From: CAVEFW01 sp963643505 | Lineage (GTDB): Bacteria; Actinomycetota; Coriobacteriia; Coriobacteriales; Eggerthellaceae | Length of the DNA: 64,000 nucleotides | Reading direction: 5' to 3' | NCBI GenBank assembly: GCA_963643505.1 | Contig: CAVIKF010000005.1 | Coordinates: 127,175 to 191,174 of the forward strand | Part shown: piece by piece, positions 60,935 through 64,000 of the stretch | Numbering within the stretch: position 1 is the stretch's first letter | Layout: the number at the start of each line of letters is the position of its first letter | Translations under genes and position numbers: made by a program | The notes under the pieces: generated by a model | Databases searched by the model: none | Seen by the model: only the letters and a program-made list of their open reading frames with translations | Told to the model about the DNA's origin: nothing

Positions 60935-61912
60935 ATGGCTGACAAGAAAGAAAAACAATACGGTGTCGTGGACGTCGGGTCGAATTCGGTACGTCTTTCG
61001 GTGTATGTAAAATCTGACGGGACATATCCCTTGCGCAAGGTGTTCGACGAAAAGCAGATTGTCGGCCTTTCGTCCTATGTCAACGGCGGTTTGCTCAACG
61101 ACGAAGGCATTCGCGCTGCCGCAAAGGTGGTGAATCGCCAAGTTGCCCACGCGCGCCTGCTTGGATGCGAAAACCTGTGCGTGTTTGCGACGGCCGCCTT
61201 GCGCAATTGCAGCAACTCGAAATCGGCGATCAAGATGTTTTCGAAAGCGATAGGGTTGCCCGTCGACCTTATTATGGGGCCGCGCGAAGCCGAGCTTGGT
61301 TTTGCGGGCATACTGCCGGAGGTGGACTTGCGCCAAGGCTTTCTGGCAGACATCGGTGGCGGCTCGACGGAGATTTCTGCTGTGCGTAAAGGAAAGGTCG
61401 CTGCGACGACGAGCATGCCGCTCGGGTCTCTCTCGCTTTGGCGAGGCCATGTGGCAGGTCTCTTACCGACTCGTGCGGAGTTCGAGGAGTGCCGTGAGCA
61501 AGTGGAAAATGCCTTGTTTGAGCTCGATGCGGCAACGTTTTTGATAGATCGCGAGCCGGATGCGGCTCAAGGCGGTTCGGGATCCCTCTGCACCTTGTAC
61601 GGCATTGGCGGGACGATTCGTACGGTCGCAAAGATGTGGGCCGCCTACGCTGCGTTGCAACAAGCTGATGCGCAAATTGGGGTGACCCCTGAGTACGTAT
61701 CGCGCGACCAGGTCGAAGAGCTTGTCGCTTTTGCTCTCGATCGACAGGATGCATATGGTCACCTCTTGGCGCGCATCGAGCCGACGCGCATCCATACGAC
61801 CACGTCCGGTCTGGCGATTCTAAGCGAGCTGCTTGACTGGACGGGGGCTGAGCGCGTTGTTCGCTCCAAACACGGAATTCGCGAGGGCTATGTGCTGACA
61901 CACATGGTGTGA
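60935..61912 (+). CDS. Exopolyphosphatase/pppGpp pyrophosphatase family (Ppx/GppA)
   Basis: 325 residues; AGGAGG before ATG at 60935. ASKHA-fold phosphate motifs: GVVDVGSNSVRLSVYV (phosphate 1), FATAALRNCSNS, LADIGGGSTEIS (phosphate 2) and LYGIGGTIRTV. It is a short form without the C-terminal HD-like domain of E. coli Ppx. It hydrolyses polyphosphate or pppGpp; which one cannot be told. Proximity to a PiT carrier and the presence of Rel 10 kb upstream fit a phosphate/alarmone role. Confidence 0.92.
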   Translation: MADKKEKQYGVVDVGSNSVRLSVYVKSDGTYPLRKVFDEKQIVGLSSYVNGGLLNDEGIRAAAKVVNRQVAHARLLGCENLCVFATAALRNCSNSKSAIKMFSKAIGLPVDLIMGPREAELGFAGILPEVDLRQGFLADIGGGSTEISAVRKGKVAATTSMPLGSLSLWRGHVAGLLPTRAEFEECREQVENALFELDAATFLIDREPDAAQGGSGSLCTLYGIGGTIRTVAKMWAAYAALQQADAQIGVTPEYVSRDQVEELVAFALDRQDAYGHLLARIEPTRIHTTTSGLAILSELLDWTGAERVVRSKHGIREGYVLTHMV

Positions 61913-61970
61913 TGAAGCGTTTGGTTGCCAAAGCACCCAAGACACCCAAGATCTAGCCGAAAGGCACGTC

Positions 61971-62036
61971 GCCCATGGCGGAACAACCCGCTGGCTGGCG
62001 GAACAACCCGCTGGCTGGCGGAACAACCCGCCAACC
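61971..62036. repeat. 20-bp tandem repeat between ppx/gppA and cca
   Basis: GAACAACCCGCTGGCTGGCG at 61981-62000 and 62001-62020, then a partial third copy; GCCCATGGCG before is related. It ends ten bases before the convergent cca stop. A 10-bp repeat AAGCACCCAAGACACCCAAG lies at about 61931-61950. Confidence 0.93.
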
Positions 62037-62045
62037 ACTTTTCCT

Positions 62046-63410
62046 TTAGATCCGCTCCTCGAGGTAGGCTATCAAACTCGTGCGGTCGTTGGGTATCGCC
62101 CCGTCGATCACCGCATCCAAGGCGCTTTGCAAAATCTCGCCTACGCGGGGGCCTGCCTCTATGCCTAAAGTCATGACGTCCTTGCCGTCTATTGCGAGTT
62201 GTTTGAGGGAGTAGGCGTCATCGGAGGCGACGATCTCCTCCATCTTTCGCGCGAGGCTTTCTGCGAGTTCAACACGTCCGTAGCATTGAGGCGCCTGCGA
62301 GAGGGCATCTGCGCGCTTGAGGTCGCATAACGCTGTGAACAGGTTTGTGTTGCCGCCCAAACGGGCAAGGGCGCGTTTGACCGCGCGGCTGTTGTCGTCG
62401 ATAAGGTCGTCGTGAATCTTTACGAGGGTTAGTACCTGCTCGATAAAACTTGGCGCCATCTTCAGACGTCGCATGGTTCCCTCGGCGATGATGACGCTTA
62501 CCATCGGATGGCCGTAGAAGTGGCCTATGCCGTCATCGCGATGGAAATACGTCGGCGGTTTGCCGATGTCATGGAAAAGCGCCGCCCATCGATTGAGACG
62601 CCGGGGACACGAGTTCTGGACTACGTAGGCGGTGTGCTCCAACACGTCGTACACGTGGTAGGGCGTGTTCTGTTTGAAGTTCTTGCACGCCACAAGCTCG
62701 GGGATGATGGGGCCTAGAATGTCTACGCTTGCCATGAGGGCGTCATGGACGTGATCTCCTAGAAGGAGGCGGTCCAGCTCATAGACGACGCGTTCGGCCG
62801 AGAGATTTACCATAAGGGACTTGTATTCAAGCATCCCCAAAAACGTGTCGTGTTCGATTGTGAATCCGAGTTGGGACATAAAGCGACAAGCACGTAAAAT
62901 ACGCAGAGCATCCTCGCGAAACCGGGCGCGCGGCTTGCCTACGGCGCGAATGATTCCGCGCTCGAGGTCGAGGCGGCCCTCAAAGGGGTCACGAAGGCCG
63001 CGCTTGGGATGATATGCCATGGCGTTAATCGTGAAATCGCGGCGAGAAAGGTCCTCTTCAAGAATGGTGGAGAAGGTGACCTCCGAAGGGTGGCGTCCGT
63101 CGGCGTAGTCACCATCAATGCGATAGGTGGTGATTTCGAAGGCATCCCTGTTGACGATGACCGTAACCGTACCGTGCTTGACGCCGGTTCGATGGACGTC
63201 GTAGCCCGCATTGTTGAATACACGCTCAACGTCGGACCAATGAGCCGATGTCGTGATATCTACGTCATGAGCCTGCCGTCCCAAGAACGCATCTCGAACG
63301 CAACCGCCGACGAACCAACCCTCAAACCCCGCGTCTTCAAGGACGGCAAGAGCCGTAAGCGCAGAAGAGGGGAACAGCGTGCTGTTAATGCTCGTCGGAA
63401 TGGTCTTCAT
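62046..63410 (-). CDS. cca: CCA tRNA nucleotidyltransferase / poly(A) polymerase family with HD domain
   Basis: 454 residues. ATG at 63410 has GGAG seven bases upstream; an ATG at 63422 contains that site. Nucleotidyltransferase head FVGGCVRDAFLGRQAHDVDI with the catalytic DxD, then SRRDFTINAMAY and RFREDALRILRACRF. A C-terminal HD domain is visible (RWAALFHDIGKPPTYF, HFYGHPMVS). It adds or repairs CCA on tRNA; the tRNA-Ala here already encodes CCA, so repair is likely. A repeat-rich region with an assembly gap lies upstream. Confidence 0.93.
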   Translation of the reverse strand: MKTIPTSINSTLFPSSALTALAVLEDAGFEGWFVGGCVRDAFLGRQAHDVDITTSAHWSDVERVFNNAGYDVHRTGVKHGTVTVIVNRDAFEITTYRIDGDYADGRHPSEVTFSTILEEDLSRRDFTINAMAYHPKRGLRDPFEGRLDLERGIIRAVGKPRARFREDALRILRACRFMSQLGFTIEHDTFLGMLEYKSLMVNLSAERVVYELDRLLLGDHVHDALMASVDILGPIIPELVACKNFKQNTPYHVYDVLEHTAYVVQNSCPRRLNRWAALFHDIGKPPTYFHRDDGIGHFYGHPMVSVIIAEGTMRRLKMAPSFIEQVLTLVKIHDDLIDDNSRAVKRALARLGGNTNLFTALCDLKRADALSQAPQCYGRVELAESLARKMEEIVASDDAYSLKQLAIDGKDVMTLGIEAGPRVGEILQSALDAVIDGAIPNDRTSLIAYLEERI

Positions 63411-63504
63411 GGCAAACTCCATTCGTGAATCACGATATGGTCTTTGGATTACCAGAAAGTATAGCGTCCGTCTACGGGGAAACGATGCTAAAACGCCAGA
63501 AGGT

Positions 63505-63670
63505 CCCAAGCCCCCAGGCAGGCAGCCCCCCCAAGCCCCCAGGCAGGCAGNNNNNNNNNNGGCAGCGTCAGAAGATCCCAAGCCCCAGGCAGGCAAAGCC
63601 AGAAATCGCCAAGCCCCCAGGCAGGCAAAGCCAGAAATCGCCAAGCCCCCAGGCAGGCAGCCCCCCCAAG
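63505..63670. repeat. 32-bp-type tandem repeat containing an assembly gap
   Basis: CAAGCCCCCAGGCAGGCA occurs at least four times, some followed by AAGCCAGAAATCG (period 32 between 63601 and 63633). The ten N at 63551-63560 lie inside the array, so the copy number is uncertain. Confidence 0.92.
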
Positions 63671-63737
63671 CAAACGCTTCTATATACCCATATAAGGTAA
63701 ATATTCTATACAGAGAAGCCTTACGCAGAGAAACTGG

Positions 63738-63947
63738 TTACAAACTTAAGGTCGTGAGCCACCAGGAACGATCGATGGTTGATTTGTTGCGTTTCGGCTC
63801 TTTGGCAATAGCGTCTATTTCGCTTGGAAGACGTGGACATATAAAAACTTCGCTACTCGAAGGCAAGTGTTCTCTTGTTCTGGCGTCTATTTTGTCTAGA
63901 CATGGGCATATAAAGCCTTCACTACGCGAAGGCGAGTGCTTTTTCAT
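63738..63947 (-). other. Possible small protein with two 24-residue repeats
   Basis: A minus-strand frame reads SRSEGFICPCLDKIDARTRE and then SSSEVFICPRLPSEIDAIAK. The underlying DNA repeat (63811 and 63883, offset 72) is a multiple of three, so the reading is kept. ATG at 63947 has no clear SD. It may be a small repeated peptide gene or a noncoding intergenic repeat that happens to stay open. I do not recognise it. The rest of the right edge (63948-64000) shows no complete feature. Confidence 0.3.
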
Positions 63948-64000
63948 GCCCCACAACATGTGGTGCGTCCGCGGCCGGGCGGGCACAAGATTGGGCGGCG

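Overview
The window looks like a chromosomal segment of a strictly anaerobic, moderately GC-rich actinobacterium, most likely a gut-type Coriobacteriia (Eggerthella/Slackia/Collinsella relatives). The basis is protein flavour and gene content: pyruvate:ferredoxin oxidoreductase, a formate dehydrogenase-type molybdoenzyme, several small Fe-S proteins, class-typical housekeeping genes, and frequent GTG/TTG starts with strong Shine-Dalgarno (SD) sites. The genus is not assigned. There is no phage module, no recognisable transposase and no CRISPR array. Position 1 cuts a gene, and ten N at 63551-63560 mark an assembly gap inside a repeat.

Layout. 0-13 kb: end of fdhF, a terminator and a 76-bp perfect palindrome; thrS; a methyltransferase with a YcaO-like tail; ychF; a cation-diffusion transporter; rplJ-rplL behind an L10 leader; then a copper unit (CsoR operator, csoR, copA with a CopZ-like C-terminal domain, methyltransferase). 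13-17 kb: an accessory island with an AT-richer secreted papain-like protease, the debris of a second methyltransferase, and a promoter followed by two strong hairpins (candidate small RNA). 17-26 kb: a 4Fe-4S protein, murB, a ferredoxin-thioredoxin-reductase-like protein, a PurF paralogue without the catalytic cysteine, a MATE transporter and nifJ. 26-31 kb: two divergent exported cell-wall enzymes that share DUF4214 repeats, and acpP. 31-44 kb: a large GGDEF/HD-GYP sensor, corA, thrH, a PAP2 phosphatase, ispD-ispF-cysS-U32 peptidase, and a Pit phosphate transporter. 44-63 kb: a RecJ-RecQ fusion overlapping rel, a metallo-beta-lactamase-fold hydrolase, a PhoU-like DUF47 protein, lysC-asd-alr-udg-folC-ybaK, a Veg-like protein, tRNA-Ala(CGC), a second Pit transporter, ppx/gppA and cca.

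The most unusual feature is between genes. Many genes that are not tightly followed by another gene carry an imperfect or perfect duplicate of their own 3' end, often including the stop codon, just downstream (methyltransferase-YcaO, CDF, acpP, the 31.4-kb small gene, GGDEF/HD-GYP, pit1, DUF47, pit2, and probably rel). Other gaps hold clean tandem arrays with units of 20, 32, 40, 41 and 42 bp that differ in sequence from site to site. Some arrays abut a stop codon, and the 40-bp array is flanked by copies resembling the rel tail. This suggests a recurrent process that duplicates DNA at gene ends. I know of no named system that explains it.

Functional links: lysC and asd feed lysine/diaminopimelate and threonine synthesis while alr and murB supply peptidoglycan; the L,D-transpeptidase and glucosaminidase remodel the wall; ispD/ispF belong to the MEP pathway; two Pit carriers, DUF47, Ppx/GppA and Rel touch phosphate and (p)ppGpp; CsoR/CopA handle copper.
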